Positions 15,705 through 25,257 are shown, counted from the first letter of the stretch. The stretch: DNA of 64,000 bases from Oscillospiraceae bacterium (GCA_015064505.1 SVSB01000005.1:18672-82671), one strand, 5' to 3'. Notes: generated by a model not told the origin, from the letters alone. Made by a program: numbers and translations.

Positions 15705-17990
15705 ATGCATATGATGTGCTCTAAATGCCACAAGCGCGTAGCCGTGGTGTTTGTAACAAAAATTGAAAACGGCGAGACCGTCAACGAGGGTTTTTGCCTG
15801 CCTTGCGCAAATAAGCTCGGCATAAAGCCTATAAACGATATGCTCTCAAATATGGGCATTACCGGGCAGGATCTAGACAGGCTTTCAAGCGACGTTGAGA
15901 ACCTTATGGAGGCTCTTCCCGCACAGACCGATAACGGCGTTGACGGCGGTGCTCCTGCCGTTGATCTCTTCCGCATTTTTAATCAGGGCGGGGGAGAAGG
16001 CAAAAAGACCAATGCCGAAGCAAAGAAGCCCAAGGAGGAAAAGTTCAAGTTTCTTTCCGCTTATTGCCGCGATCTTAACAAGGCGGCAAAGGACGGCAAG
16101 CTTGATACCATCGTTGGAAGAAAGCGCGAGCTTGATCGCGTTATTCAGATACTGTGCCGCCGCCAGAAGAATAATCCCTGCCTTATCGGCGAGCCCGGCG
16201 TAGGTAAAACCGCCATAGCCGAAGCACTCGCTCAGCGTATAGTAGCGGGCGACGTTCCATACAAGCTTAAGAACGCCCACGTTTGGCTTATGGATCTTAC
16301 AGCCCTCGTTGCGGGCACCCAGTTCAGAGGACAGTTTGAATCCCGCGTTCTGGGACTTATCAACGAGGTTAAGGCTGCGGGTAATATCATTCTTGTTATC
16401 GACGAGGTTCATAATATTGTCGGCGCAGGCGATGCCGAGGGAAGTATGAACGCCGCAAATATAATGAAGCCCGCCCTTTCTCGCGGTGATATTCAGGTCA
16501 TCGGTGCCACTACCATGAACGAGTATCGCAAATTTATTGAAAAGGATACCGCTCTTGAGCGCAGATTCCAGCCCGTTACCGTAAACGAGCCCTCCTTTGC
16601 CGAGACTCTTGATATGCTCCGCGGTATAAAGCATTATTACGAGGAATATCACTTCGTTAAGCTCCCGGAGGAGGTATTGCGACTTGCCGTTACCCTGTCC
16701 GAAAGGTATATTACCGACAGATATCTTCCCGATAAGGCAATCGACCTTATCGACGAGGCGGCATCTCACATATCGCTTTCAAGTGATGAGCTGAACGAGC
16801 TTCGCCGCTTGCGCGACGAACAGCGCAAGCTTGGAGAAGAGCGCGAAAAATGTGAGAGTATGCCCGATACCTCCGAAGAGGAGCAGGAAAAGAAGTATGC
16901 CGCGATAGCTGAGCTGAAAACGAAGGATGCAAAGCTTACCGCGCGTCTTGCAGAGCTTGAACGCGCCTGCGACGGACTGACGGTTACCACGGAGGATCTT
17001 GCCGAGGTGATCGAGATATGGACGGGCGTGCCCGCCTCTACCATTACGGAGAACGAGTTCGACAAGATAGATAAGCTTGAAGCCCGTCTTAAAGAAAAAA
17101 TAATCGGACAGGATAAGGCGGTCAGTGCCGTTGCGCGTGCGGTGAAGAGAAACCGCGCGGGCGTATCTTATAAGCGTAAGCCCGTGTCCTTTATCTTTGC
17201 CGGTCCCACGGGCGTTGGAAAAACGGAGCTTGTAAAGCGCCTTGCGGCTGATCTTTTTGATTCGCCCGAGACTCTTATCAGACTTGATATGTCCGAATAT
17301 ATGGAAAAGCATTCGGTTTCCCGTATAATCGGATCCCCTCCCGGTTACGTCGGCTACGACGAAGCGGGACAGCTTACGGAGAAGATCCGCCGCCGTCCCT
17401 ACAGCGTTATCCTTTTTGACGAGATCGAAAAGGCACATAAGGACGTTCTTAACGTGCTTTTGCAGATACTTGATGACGGAAGGATCACCGATTCTCACGG
17501 CAAGACCGTTAACTTTGAGAATACCATAATCGTAATGACCACCAACGCAGGCTCAGAATCCGGAGCTGCCGTGCCGGGATTTACCTCGGGCGGCACGAGC
17601 GGCAGTGACGAAAGAACGAGCAAGGCGCTTGCATCCTTCCTTCGTCCCGAGTTTATCAACCGAGTTGACGAGGTCATTACCTTCCGCTCTCTTGATGAAG
17701 ATGACTTTGTAAAGATCGCATCTCTGATGCTTGATGAGCTGAAGGATGCTCTCGCCGAGCGCGCCATTGCATTTAGCTATACCGCCGATGCCGCCGCCTT
17801 CATCGCTCACGAGTCCTTCTCCGTTAAATTCGGAGCAAGAAATATGCGCAGATATATTCAGACCCATGTGGAGGATCCTCTTGCCAACCTTGTTATCGCC
17901 TCACGCGGAAATAAGATAAGCAACGCTTATCTCACCGTTGAAGACGGAAAGCTCTGTGTTGCATCGTCAGATTGTGCCATAGGGGACTGA
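15705..17990 (+). CDS. ClpC/ClpE-type AAA+ unfoldase with McsA-like zinc finger N-terminus
   Basis: A 761-residue HSP100 protein. Residues 1-40 form a four-cysteine zinc finger (C5, C8, C31, C34: CSKC and CLPC) like that of McsA/ClpE, replacing the double Clp_N repeat of standard ClpC. AAA module 1 has Walker A GEPGVGKTA (about 162-170) and Walker B VIDEVHN. A coiled middle domain follows (about 360-420). AAA module 2 has GPTGVGKTE (about 500-508), ILFDEIEKA and an RPEFINRVDE sensor region. A PGF motif near 623-625 aligns with the ClpP-docking loop, so partnership with ClpP is inferred. The next gene starts 1 nt after the stop. Confidence 0.9.
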   Translation: MHMMCSKCHKRVAVVFVTKIENGETVNEGFCLPCANKLGIKPINDMLSNMGITGQDLDRLSSDVENLMEALPAQTDNGVDGGAPAVDLFRIFNQGGGEGKKTNAEAKKPKEEKFKFLSAYCRDLNKAAKDGKLDTIVGRKRELDRVIQILCRRQKNNPCLIGEPGVGKTAIAEALAQRIVAGDVPYKLKNAHVWLMDLTALVAGTQFRGQFESRVLGLINEVKAAGNIILVIDEVHNIVGAGDAEGSMNAANIMKPALSRGDIQVIGATTMNEYRKFIEKDTALERRFQPVTVNEPSFAETLDMLRGIKHYYEEYHFVKLPEEVLRLAVTLSERYITDRYLPDKAIDLIDEAASHISLSSDELNELRRLRDEQRKLGEEREKCESMPDTSEEEQEKKYAAIAELKTKDAKLTARLAELERACDGLTVTTEDLAEVIEIWTGVPASTITENEFDKIDKLEARLKEKIIGQDKAVSAVARAVKRNRAGVSYKRKPVSFIFAGPTGVGKTELVKRLAADLFDSPETLIRLDMSEYMEKHSVSRIIGSPPGYVGYDEAGQLTEKIRRRPYSVILFDEIEKAHKDVLNVLLQILDDGRITDSHGKTVNFENTIIVMTTNAGSESGAAVPGFTSGGTSGSDERTSKALASFLRPEFINRVDEVITFRSLDEDDFVKIASLMLDELKDALAERAIAFSYTADAAAFIAHESFSVKFGARNMRRYIQTHVEDPLANLVIASRGNKISNAYLTVEDGKLCVASSDCAIGD

Positions 17991-17991
17991 A

Positions 17992-20055
17992 ATGAGTGAA
18001 CGATATTTCGAAATGAAAGCTGAGGAGGTTGCCGAATTTTTTGACACCTCCGATTCTTCCGGTCTTACTGCAAAGGAGGCGCGCAAAAGACTGCGCTACT
18101 TCGGGCAAAATAAGATCTACGACATACGTAACCGCGAGGGAAGCAACAGCGTGCTCTCGTTGCTTCTTTCGCCGGCGGGATTGATGTTTTACGCATCAGC
18201 CGCCGCTTGCGTCGCATTACATATCTCCGGTGCAGCCGTTTCCGCGGCGATATGGACCGTGGCAATGATAATTCTTGCCATTATAAAAATGCGGAGTGGA
18301 TCTGTCCTTTCCGCGGTTTACGCCTGCGGTATACCCCGCGCCCGCGTGGTACGTGACGGAAAGCCGAAGCTGATAGACAGCAGATCCCTCGTTCCGGGAG
18401 ATCTTGTGCTCCTTTCCGAGGGCGATATCGTGTGCGCCGATTGCCGCATCGTATATACGGAGGGCATCAAATTAAGAGAGCATAACGGTGCTGACGAATA
18501 TCGCACCGTTGATAAAAACGCCAACCCGTGTCCCGAGGCGCTGATTCCCTCGGAGATGGTGAACATGGCGTTTGCTTCGTCTACCGTTACAAACGGTGCC
18601 GCCAGAGCCATCGTTACCGCCACGGGGAGAGAGACTTTGGTTCTTACAGATAACGGCGGTGAGCTTCTTTCTATCCGCGGCACACGAACCTGCAGAACCG
18701 TGGACAGGGCAAAGAAAACGGAAAAGATACTTTGTCTTATTTCTGCGTGTGCTCTGTTCCTTATGTGCATTATTCTGCTTGTTGCGGCACCGAGGGAGCC
18801 AATCGAGTACTTCTTCGTATCTGCCGCCTCTGCCGTGTTCTGGATGTGCGGAGCCTGCGGAATAATTTGCGAATACGCGGTTGCAAATACTGTTACGGAG
18901 CTTTCTGCCTCATCAGAATGCCGATCCCTTATAAAAAACGTTGCGTCTCTTGATATGCTTGCAGATGCCGACGTGCTGATCTGCGGTGAGACCTTTGTAC
19001 AGCCGTATCTCGGTATTCTTGCAAGAGAGACAGCAAAGTACGGCATCCGCGCTTATATTGCGGCAATGCCCGATACTGCGGGAAGTATTGCCGAAGCCTG
19101 TCACGGCTTTCTCGTTGCCTCTCCCCTTGATGCTCCCGACGTAAAGGGAAGTGCCCCCGTGGTTGTAGTATGCCGTTCACCTGCTGACAGAGCTCGTCTT
19201 GCGGCGGCTTTGACCTCTGCGGGTCACGTTACTGCGGCAGTTGCCTCAAAGGCGGGTCATATCGGAATGTTCAATCTTTCATCCGTATCTCTTTGCTGTG
19301 CGGCCCTTGAGCTTTCCGCAAAGAAGATCACTGATATTAGTCTTGAGGATATAGACCGCTCTGCAGGTAACGAGGCGATGATGAAGAATTCGGACGTGCT
19401 TTGTCCGCCCGCTCTTCATTCCGTGCTTGCAAACGTGGGAGGTGCACGCGCTTTCGTGCGCAACGTCTCCGCAGTTACCGTGTATGCCTGCACGGTATGC
19501 GCGGCAATGCTCCTGACTATGTTTATAACGCTCTTTGGCAACATGGGTGCCTTGCCTGCCGCCGGAGCTGTCGTTACTGCATTTCCCATAGCACCCCTTT
19601 CAATGCTCATACTTGCCGCTTTCGTCGGTATGAGCCATAAAAGACCCGACGAGCGCGAGACCGTTACGAGGACGGTGTTCGGTGTTTTCTCCGCTGTGCT
19701 CTGGTTCGGCGCTCTTGTTGCCGTTCGGGTTCTTGCGAGTGAGCTTGGAGTTGATATGAGCAACGCTTTCCGCGGATATTGCTCTTGCTCCCTTATGTTC
19801 TTTGCCGCTGTTTCTGCGCTGTTTTTGCCCGGCGGCGGCATCGGCGCTAAGAATCGACTTGCGGCATCCCTTCCCATAGTGCTTTCCGTTGCATTAGCCG
19901 TTGCGGCTTTGCTTATTCCGGGAATGCGCGTGGTGCTCTTTCCATATTCAAATCTGTATATTATACTGCTCGCTGCTGTACCGGCGCTCTTTGCTTCCGG
20001 ATTATCTGCATTGAACAGAGCGGTGTATTTAAAATTCAAATCAAAGCGAGGATGA
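17992..20055 (+). CDS. P-type ATPase-like membrane protein lacking the catalytic motifs (predicted pseudoenzyme)
   Basis: A 687-residue protein with an intact open frame. It has a cation-ATPase N-domain (GLTAKEARKRLRYFGQNKI), two helices, an actuator domain with VPGDLVLLSEGDIV, two helices, a shortened P-domain remnant, and about six C-terminal helices, the P2-type layout. The TGES loop reads GADE (166-169), the TM4 PEGL region reads WMCGACG, and the DKTGT phosphorylation motif is replaced around CGETF (331-335). The nucleotide-binding domain is missing and TGD/GDGxND motifs are not seen. Catalytic pumping is therefore unlikely. It is coupled to the Clp gene before it and mrp after it. A scaffold, sensor or regulatory role is inference only. 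Confidence 0.8.
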   Translation: MSERYFEMKAEEVAEFFDTSDSSGLTAKEARKRLRYFGQNKIYDIRNREGSNSVLSLLLSPAGLMFYASAAACVALHISGAAVSAAIWTVAMIILAIIKMRSGSVLSAVYACGIPRARVVRDGKPKLIDSRSLVPGDLVLLSEGDIVCADCRIVYTEGIKLREHNGADEYRTVDKNANPCPEALIPSEMVNMAFASSTVTNGAARAIVTATGRETLVLTDNGGELLSIRGTRTCRTVDRAKKTEKILCLISACALFLMCIILLVAAPREPIEYFFVSAASAVFWMCGACGIICEYAVANTVTELSASSECRSLIKNVASLDMLADADVLICGETFVQPYLGILARETAKYGIRAYIAAMPDTAGSIAEACHGFLVASPLDAPDVKGSAPVVVVCRSPADRARLAAALTSAGHVTAAVASKAGHIGMFNLSSVSLCCAALELSAKKITDISLEDIDRSAGNEAMMKNSDVLCPPALHSVLANVGGARAFVRNVSAVTVYACTVCAAMLLTMFITLFGNMGALPAAGAVVTAFPIAPLSMLILAAFVGMSHKRPDERETVTRTVFGVFSAVLWFGALVAVRVLASELGVDMSNAFRGYCSCSLMFFAAVSALFLPGGGIGAKNRLAASLPIVLSVALAVAALLIPGMRVVLFPYSNLYIILLAAVPALFASGLSALNRAVYLKFKSKRG

Positions 20056-20059
20056 AAAA

Positions 20060-20914
20060 ATGGCTGAAAATGAAAAAAGCGGTTGCACTCACGATTGCTC
20101 CACATGCGGTCAGAAGTGCGGCGAGAGAAAAAGTGAAAAGAATGAATTTCTTGCTGAGCAGAACGAGTTCAGCAACGTTAAGAACGTTATTGCCGTTGTA
20201 AGCGGCAAGGGCGGCGTAGGTAAATCCATGGTCACCTCCTTGCTTGCTGTAAGCATGCGCCGCAAGGGATATAACGTTGCTATTCTTGATGCTGATATTA
20301 CGGGCCCCTCCATGCCTAAGTCCTTTGGCGTTTCCGGCGAGGTTACGGGCACCGAGGGTATGATGTACCCCCTTACCTCCAAGACCGGTATCGAGATGAT
20401 GTCTGTAAATTTGCTTCTTGACGATCCTGCAAAGCCCGTAGTATGGAGAGGTCCCGTTATTGCGGGCGCCGTTAAGCAGTTCTGGAGCGACGTTGTGTGG
20501 AACGACGTGGACTTTATGTTCGTTGATATGCCTCCCGGAACCGGCGACGTGCCTCTTACCGTATTCCAGAGCCTTCCCGTTACGGGCGCCGTTATCGTAA
20601 CGAGCCCTCAGGAGCTGGTTTCCATGATCGTTAAAAAGAGCGTGAACATGGCAAAGCTCATGAACATTCCCGTTCTCGGAATCGTTGAGAATATGAGCGG
20701 CGTTATCTGCCCCGATTGCGGTAAGCGCATCGACGTATTCGGCGAGAGCCATACTGCAGAGGTTGCAGAGGAAATGGGTCTTGAGATGCTTGGTCAGATT
20801 CCTCTTGATCCCAAGCTCACCAAGCTTTGCGATAAGGGCATCATAGAGCTCTTTGAAAACGATTACCTTGATAAGGCTGCTGCTGAGCTTGAAAAGCTCG
20901 TAGAAGCAAAGTGA
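20060..20914 (+). CDS. Mrp/NBP35 family iron-sulfur carrier ATPase
   Basis: A 284-residue deviant Walker-A ATPase of the MinD/Mrp class, expected to bind and transfer Fe-S clusters. It has GKGGVGKSMVTSLLA (about 50-64), DADITGPSMPKSFG, DYMFVDMPPGTGDV-like Walker B region (DFMFVDMPPGTGDV), and the C-terminal CPDC pair for the bridging cluster. An N-terminal cysteine cluster (C-x3-C-x2-C-x3-C in CTHDCSTCGQKC) resembles the eukaryotic NBP35 N-terminal cluster site. GAGGA overlaps the end of the previous gene. It is translationally close to proA. Confidence 0.92.
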   Translation: MAENEKSGCTHDCSTCGQKCGERKSEKNEFLAEQNEFSNVKNVIAVVSGKGGVGKSMVTSLLAVSMRRKGYNVAILDADITGPSMPKSFGVSGEVTGTEGMMYPLTSKTGIEMMSVNLLLDDPAKPVVWRGPVIAGAVKQFWSDVVWNDVDFMFVDMPPGTGDVPLTVFQSLPVTGAVIVTSPQELVSMIVKKSVNMAKLMNIPVLGIVENMSGVICPDCGKRIDVFGESHTAEVAEEMGLEMLGQIPLDPKLTKLCDKGIIELFENDYLDKAAAELEKLVEAK

Positions 20915-20918
20915 TAAT

Positions 20919-22208
20919 ATGAACAATACCGAAAAGATCGCCTGTGCGGTGAAGGATGCGGCAATTTTTGCCGCATCCTCCCCGGAGGATAACAGAAACC
21001 GGGCGTTGCTTAAAGCTGCAGAGCTTCTTTCCGAACGCAGAGCGGAGATCCTTGCCGTAAACGCAGCTGATATGTCTGCCGCCGAGAAAAACGGGATTGC
21101 ACGCCCTATGCTTAAAAGGCTTGCACTTAATGATAATAAGCTTGATTCTCTCATAACGGGTCTTCGGGATCTTGTTGAGCTTCCCGATCCTAACGGAAAG
21201 GTCAGATTTGCCCGTCAGCTTGACGATGGGCTTGTGCTTAAGTGCATTTCTTGTCCTATCGGTGTTATCGGCGTTGTTTTCGAGGCACGCCCCGAGGCAC
21301 TCGTGCAGATCGCATCACTTTGTATTAAGAGTGGCAACGGAGCTATTCTGAAGGGCGGAAGCGAGGCCCTTAACTCCAATCGCGTGCTTTTTGATATAAT
21401 GATCACTGCGGCGAGAGAAAGCGGACTGCCCGAAAACTGCCTTGCTCTGCTTGAAAGCAGGGAGCAGATATCGGAGCTTCTTGCCTGCGATAAGTACGTT
21501 GATCTGCTTATCCCAAGGGGAAGCAACTCCTTTGTCCGTTACATAATGGATAATACCAATATTCCCGTTATGGGTCACGCAGCGGGTGTGTGCCACGTTT
21601 ACGTTGACGAGCACGCCGATCCCGTTAAGGCTGCAAGGATAGTATGCGATGCCAAAACTCAGTATCCTGCCGCCTGCAATGCAGCGGAGACCTTGCTTTT
21701 GCATAAAAGTATTGCCGGATCGTTCTTCAAGGAGTACGATCGGATAAAAGACGAGTTCCCCAAGATTACTCTTCGCGCCGTTGGAGATATTTGCGGATAT
21801 ACCGGATGCGAGCAGGGAAGTGAGGACGATCTCGGCAGAGAGTTTTCCGATAACGTTCTTGCGGTTAAGGTTGTGTCTTCGGTTGAGGAAGCAATAGCTC
21901 ATATAAACCGTTACGGAAGCAAGCATACCGACAGTATCGTAACCGAAAACGACGATGCAGCCGAGCTTTTCTTCCGTCTTGTTGATTCGGCGGGCGTATA
22001 TCGCAATTGCTCAACGAGATTTGCGGACGGATTCCGCTACGGCTTTGGTGCGGAGGTTGGAATCAGCACCTCAAAAATCCACGCCAGAGGCCCCGTTGGA
22101 CTTGACGGACTTATGACGTACAAGTATATCCTTATCGGCGAAGGCCACATAGTCGGCGACTACGCAAGCGGTGTGAAGAGCTTCAAGCACGTTGATATGA
22201 TTTTTTAA
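20919..22208 (+). CDS. proA: Gamma-glutamyl phosphate reductase (glutamate-5-semialdehyde dehydrogenase) ProA
   Basis: Second enzyme of proline synthesis, reducing glutamyl-5-phosphate with NADPH. The 429 residues include GVIGVVFEARPEALVQIA, LKGGSEALNSN, LLIPRGSNSFV and the catalytic cysteine region YPAACNAAETLLLH. The ending GLMTYKYILIGEGHIVGDY is typical. proB is not adjacent. The start is 4 nt after mrp stops and has only a weak ribosome site, suggesting coupled translation. Confidence 0.96.
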   Translation: MNNTEKIACAVKDAAIFAASSPEDNRNRALLKAAELLSERRAEILAVNAADMSAAEKNGIARPMLKRLALNDNKLDSLITGLRDLVELPDPNGKVRFARQLDDGLVLKCISCPIGVIGVVFEARPEALVQIASLCIKSGNGAILKGGSEALNSNRVLFDIMITAARESGLPENCLALLESREQISELLACDKYVDLLIPRGSNSFVRYIMDNTNIPVMGHAAGVCHVYVDEHADPVKAARIVCDAKTQYPAACNAAETLLLHKSIAGSFFKEYDRIKDEFPKITLRAVGDICGYTGCEQGSEDDLGREFSDNVLAVKVVSSVEEAIAHINRYGSKHTDSIVTENDDAAELFFRLVDSAGVYRNCSTRFADGFRYGFGAEVGISTSKIHARGPVGLDGLMTYKYILIGEGHIVGDYASGVKSFKHVDMIF

Positions 22209-22224
22209 TTATAGGTGATGCGTT

Positions 22225-24027
22225 ATGAGATTAGTGAGATTAGTTGCGCTTCTGCTTCTTTTAGTCATTGTATTAACCGGATGCGGATCCGTATTGCCCG
22301 ACGACGTTGGATTTTCATCGGATACCGATGCGACCGACAGTATCACAAACAATACCGTTACGGCAGAACCCGTTGATACGACGGATGCTCCCTTAACGGA
22401 TACGCCTTCAACCGACGCTCCCGTAATCGACAGCTTTGTTGGCAGCGATGTGAAAAGCGAAGATATCGTCGGTCTGTTGAAAACCGTGAGTAACTTCTAT
22501 TTAAACGATTACGTAACCAATCGGGGTGATTATCCCGATTATAACGATTGGAAGTCTTCAACGTTCCAGCTTGGAATGCTTGAAGCCTTTAAAGTTACCG
22601 GTGACAGTGAGTATTACCGTTTTGTAGTTGAAATCGCGGAAAAATACGGTTATCAGGTTAATTTTGGCGCGGATACGGATTATCTCGATCTTGCAACGAC
22701 AATGCTCGTATATTCCGATCTTGACGCCATTTTGCGCGATGATGCAAAGTTGACCGACGCTCTTCGGAATGCGGATTATGCCGTAAGAAAGGGCACGCTC
22801 AATTATTCCTGGATAGACGAGATATATATGGTTTCCTCTGCGTATCAGTATCTCACCGCCCGTACGGGCGATCCTAAGTACGGAAAGCTTGATTACGACT
22901 GTTATATGAGGTGGCGTGCAAAGCTTTTCGATACCGAAGAAGGTCTTTGGTACAGGGATTCCAAGTTTATTTATAATCCAAATACGAAGTACGTAAGCGG
23001 ATCCTCTACACCCAACGTGTCCCCGAACGGTAAAAAAGTATTTTGGGGTCGTGGTAATGCCTGGGTATACGTATCTCTTGCGCGCAATTTGCGTATCATG
23101 GACGAAAATGCAATAGGATACGAGCAGTATCTTTCCGATTTTAAAGCAATGTCCGAGGCGTTGCTTCGTACGATGCACGAGGACGGATATTGGCGCGCAA
23201 ATCTCGGCGATCCCGATCATTATAAAACTATCGAAATGACGGGCACCGGCGGTTTTTGGTTCGGAATTTGCGTAGGCATAGAGCTTGGCATTCTTGATGC
23301 TGAGGTATATCTGCCCGTGGCGGAAAAGATCTATCAATGCGTGACGGAGAACGTACTCGGCAAGACCGGCAGGGTTGGTTATTGTCAACCGGTCGGCTCT
23401 GCTCCCGCGGCCGCTTCCAAGAATGATACCAATATGTTCGGTGTCGGACTTACTATGATGGGAGCTGCAGCATTTATGCGCCTTTGCGAGGATTATGTTT
23501 CTCCAATCATCGATCAGAATACCGTTAGGTTGATGGATGAAGAGTGCAGAAAGGCATCGGACCATTCCTATTATCTTGAGCCAGGTTACCTGAAGTCCTC
23601 CGAGATCACAAAAGCATACAGCGCCGCAAAGAAGGATTATTCTTCTAATACTCCGAACAATCTCTTCGACGGTGATTATATGTATCAGAGCACGGGCTCG
23701 TCCTGGGTTGGCGGAGGCCTGAAAAGCGGAAACGTCACCCTTGATATTACTCTTGCAAATGCAATTGATATCAGAAGGGTATCGTTTATGCCGCGCTCCT
23801 GCCGCGCATATAAATTCAGGATAGACGTTTCCGAAGACGGTAAGGAATACATCACTGTTACCGATACAACGAAGCAGTCTTATCCGGGTGGCAGACATTA
23901 TAACTGGGACTTTGATACCGTTGAGAATGTTAAATACGTACGTTTGGTATTTACGGGCATATGGGGTGATCCCGTTGATTGGGTGACTATAACGGAGATG
24001 TTTATTTACGGAGAAACGAATAACTAA
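22225..24027 (+). CDS. GH88/GH105-like unsaturated uronyl hydrolase lipoprotein with C-terminal F5/8-type domain
   Basis: A 600-residue surface lipoprotein: signal peptide with lipobox LTGC, a Thr/Asp/Pro-rich linker (about 30-70), an alpha/alpha-barrel domain (about 75-440) and a discoidin-like carbohydrate-binding domain (about 455-598). The barrel has WGRGNAWVYVSLARNL and GTGGFWFGICVGIELG, characteristic of GH88/GH105, which hydrolyse the unsaturated uronic acid left by polysaccharide lyases. The substrate (pectin or glycosaminoglycan type) cannot be told. No lyase is adjacent. It follows proA by 16 nt and precedes wecB by 13 nt. Confidence 0.82.
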   Translation: MRLVRLVALLLLLVIVLTGCGSVLPDDVGFSSDTDATDSITNNTVTAEPVDTTDAPLTDTPSTDAPVIDSFVGSDVKSEDIVGLLKTVSNFYLNDYVTNRGDYPDYNDWKSSTFQLGMLEAFKVTGDSEYYRFVVEIAEKYGYQVNFGADTDYLDLATTMLVYSDLDAILRDDAKLTDALRNADYAVRKGTLNYSWIDEIYMVSSAYQYLTARTGDPKYGKLDYDCYMRWRAKLFDTEEGLWYRDSKFIYNPNTKYVSGSSTPNVSPNGKKVFWGRGNAWVYVSLARNLRIMDENAIGYEQYLSDFKAMSEALLRTMHEDGYWRANLGDPDHYKTIEMTGTGGFWFGICVGIELGILDAEVYLPVAEKIYQCVTENVLGKTGRVGYCQPVGSAPAAASKNDTNMFGVGLTMMGAAAFMRLCEDYVSPIIDQNTVRLMDEECRKASDHSYYLEPGYLKSSEITKAYSAAKKDYSSNTPNNLFDGDYMYQSTGSSWVGGGLKSGNVTLDITLANAIDIRRVSFMPRSCRAYKFRIDVSEDGKEYITVTDTTKQSYPGGRHYNWDFDTVENVKYVRLVFTGIWGDPVDWVTITEMFIYGETNN

Positions 24028-24040
24028 CGGAGAAAAGATT

Positions 24041-25138
24041 ATGAAAAAGGTGATGCTTGTCTTCGGCACAAGACCCGAGGCAATAAAAATGTGTCCGCTT
24101 GTTAACGAACTGAAAACCAGAAAGACCGTTGAGACTGTGGTGTGCGTAACAGGTCAGCACCGCCAGATGCTTGATCAGGTGCTTGAGGCCTTTAACGTCA
24201 CTCCCGATTACGATCTTTCCATAATGAAGGACAAGCAAACTCTTTTTGATATAACCACGAACATACTTGCGAGTATCGGTCGCGTGCTTGACGAGGTGAA
24301 GCCTGACGTCGTGCTTGTTCACGGGGATACTTCAACCACCTTCGTTACCGCACTTGCGTGCTTCTATAAGCAAATCCCCGTCGGTCACGTTGAGGCAGGA
24401 CTTCGCACATATAATATCTGGAGTCCGTATCCCGAGGAATTCAATCGGCAGGCTGTAGGGATAGTTGCAAAATATAATTTCTCTCCTACAGAGCTATCAA
24501 AAGAAAATCTTTTGAAGGAAGGCAAGGATCCGGGCAGTATTTTCGTGACCGGAAATACTGCTATCGACGCCTTGAAAACTACCGTGCGTGACGACTATTC
24601 ACACGCGGAGCTTGATTGGGCAAAGGATAGCCGTCTTATTATGATAACCGCACACAGGCGCGAGAATCTTGGCGAGCCTATGCACAATATGTTCAGAGCA
24701 ATACGCAGGGTAATGGACGAGCACCCCGACGTCAAGGCTATTTATCCCATCCATATGAACCCCGTGGTGCGCAAGGCAGCCGATGAGGAGCTTGGAGGAT
24801 GCGAGCGTATCCACATTATCGAGCCCCTTGAGGTGCTTGATTTTCATAACTTTCTTGCACGTTGCCATCTCATCCTTACCGATAGCGGTGGAGTCCAGGA
24901 AGAAGCCCCCTCTCTCGGAAAGCCCGTGCTGGTTATGCGCGACACCACGGAAAGACCCGAGGGCATCAAGGCGGGAACCCTTAAGCTCGTCGGCACGGAT
25001 GAGGAGACTATCTACAGCACCTTCAAGAGGCTTCTTGAGGATGATGCGGAATATAAAAGGATGTCCAATACGGCGAACCCATACGGAGACGGTTTTGCAT
25101 CCGTACGCATTGCCGATATACTCGAAGCCGAGCTTTGA
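24041..25138 (+). CDS. wecB: UDP-N-acetylglucosamine 2-epimerase (non-hydrolysing)
   Basis: Interconverts UDP-GlcNAc and UDP-ManNAc for teichoic acid or surface glycan synthesis. The 365 residues carry FGTRPEAIKMCPLV at the N-terminus, VHGDTSTTF, HVEAGLRTY, TAHRRENLG and the C-terminal LTDSGGVQEEAPSLGKPVLVMR. ACGGAGAA precedes ATG 24041. Teichoic acid genes are not in the window, so the end product is unknown. Confidence 0.95.
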   Translation: MKKVMLVFGTRPEAIKMCPLVNELKTRKTVETVVCVTGQHRQMLDQVLEAFNVTPDYDLSIMKDKQTLFDITTNILASIGRVLDEVKPDVVLVHGDTSTTFVTALACFYKQIPVGHVEAGLRTYNIWSPYPEEFNRQAVGIVAKYNFSPTELSKENLLKEGKDPGSIFVTGNTAIDALKTTVRDDYSHAELDWAKDSRLIMITAHRRENLGEPMHNMFRAIRRVMDEHPDVKAIYPIHMNPVVRKAADEELGGCERIHIIEPLEVLDFHNFLARCHLILTDSGGVQEEAPSLGKPVLVMRDTTERPEGIKAGTLKLVGTDEETIYSTFKRLLEDDAEYKRMSNTANPYGDGFASVRIADILEAEL

Positions 25139-25203
25139 TCCTGTTTTTGCAGCAAAATCATACAAAGCGCGGTTAATTGACGAGTTTTTTCAACGCAAAT
25201 CGA

Positions 25204-25257
25204 TTGACATTTTATATACAATGTGCTAATATTATTATGTATATTGGCACATTGTAT
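25204..25257 (+). promoter_or_regulatory. Sigma-A promoter flanked by an 11-bp inverted repeat
   Basis: TTGACA (25204-25209) and TAATAT (25227-25232) are 17 bp apart. ATACAATGTGC (25216-25226) in the spacer is repeated inverted as GCACATTGTAT at 25247-25257, just past the likely transcription start. This is a candidate two-site operator or a 5'-UTR hairpin for the cohesin-like gene. Confidence 0.65.
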
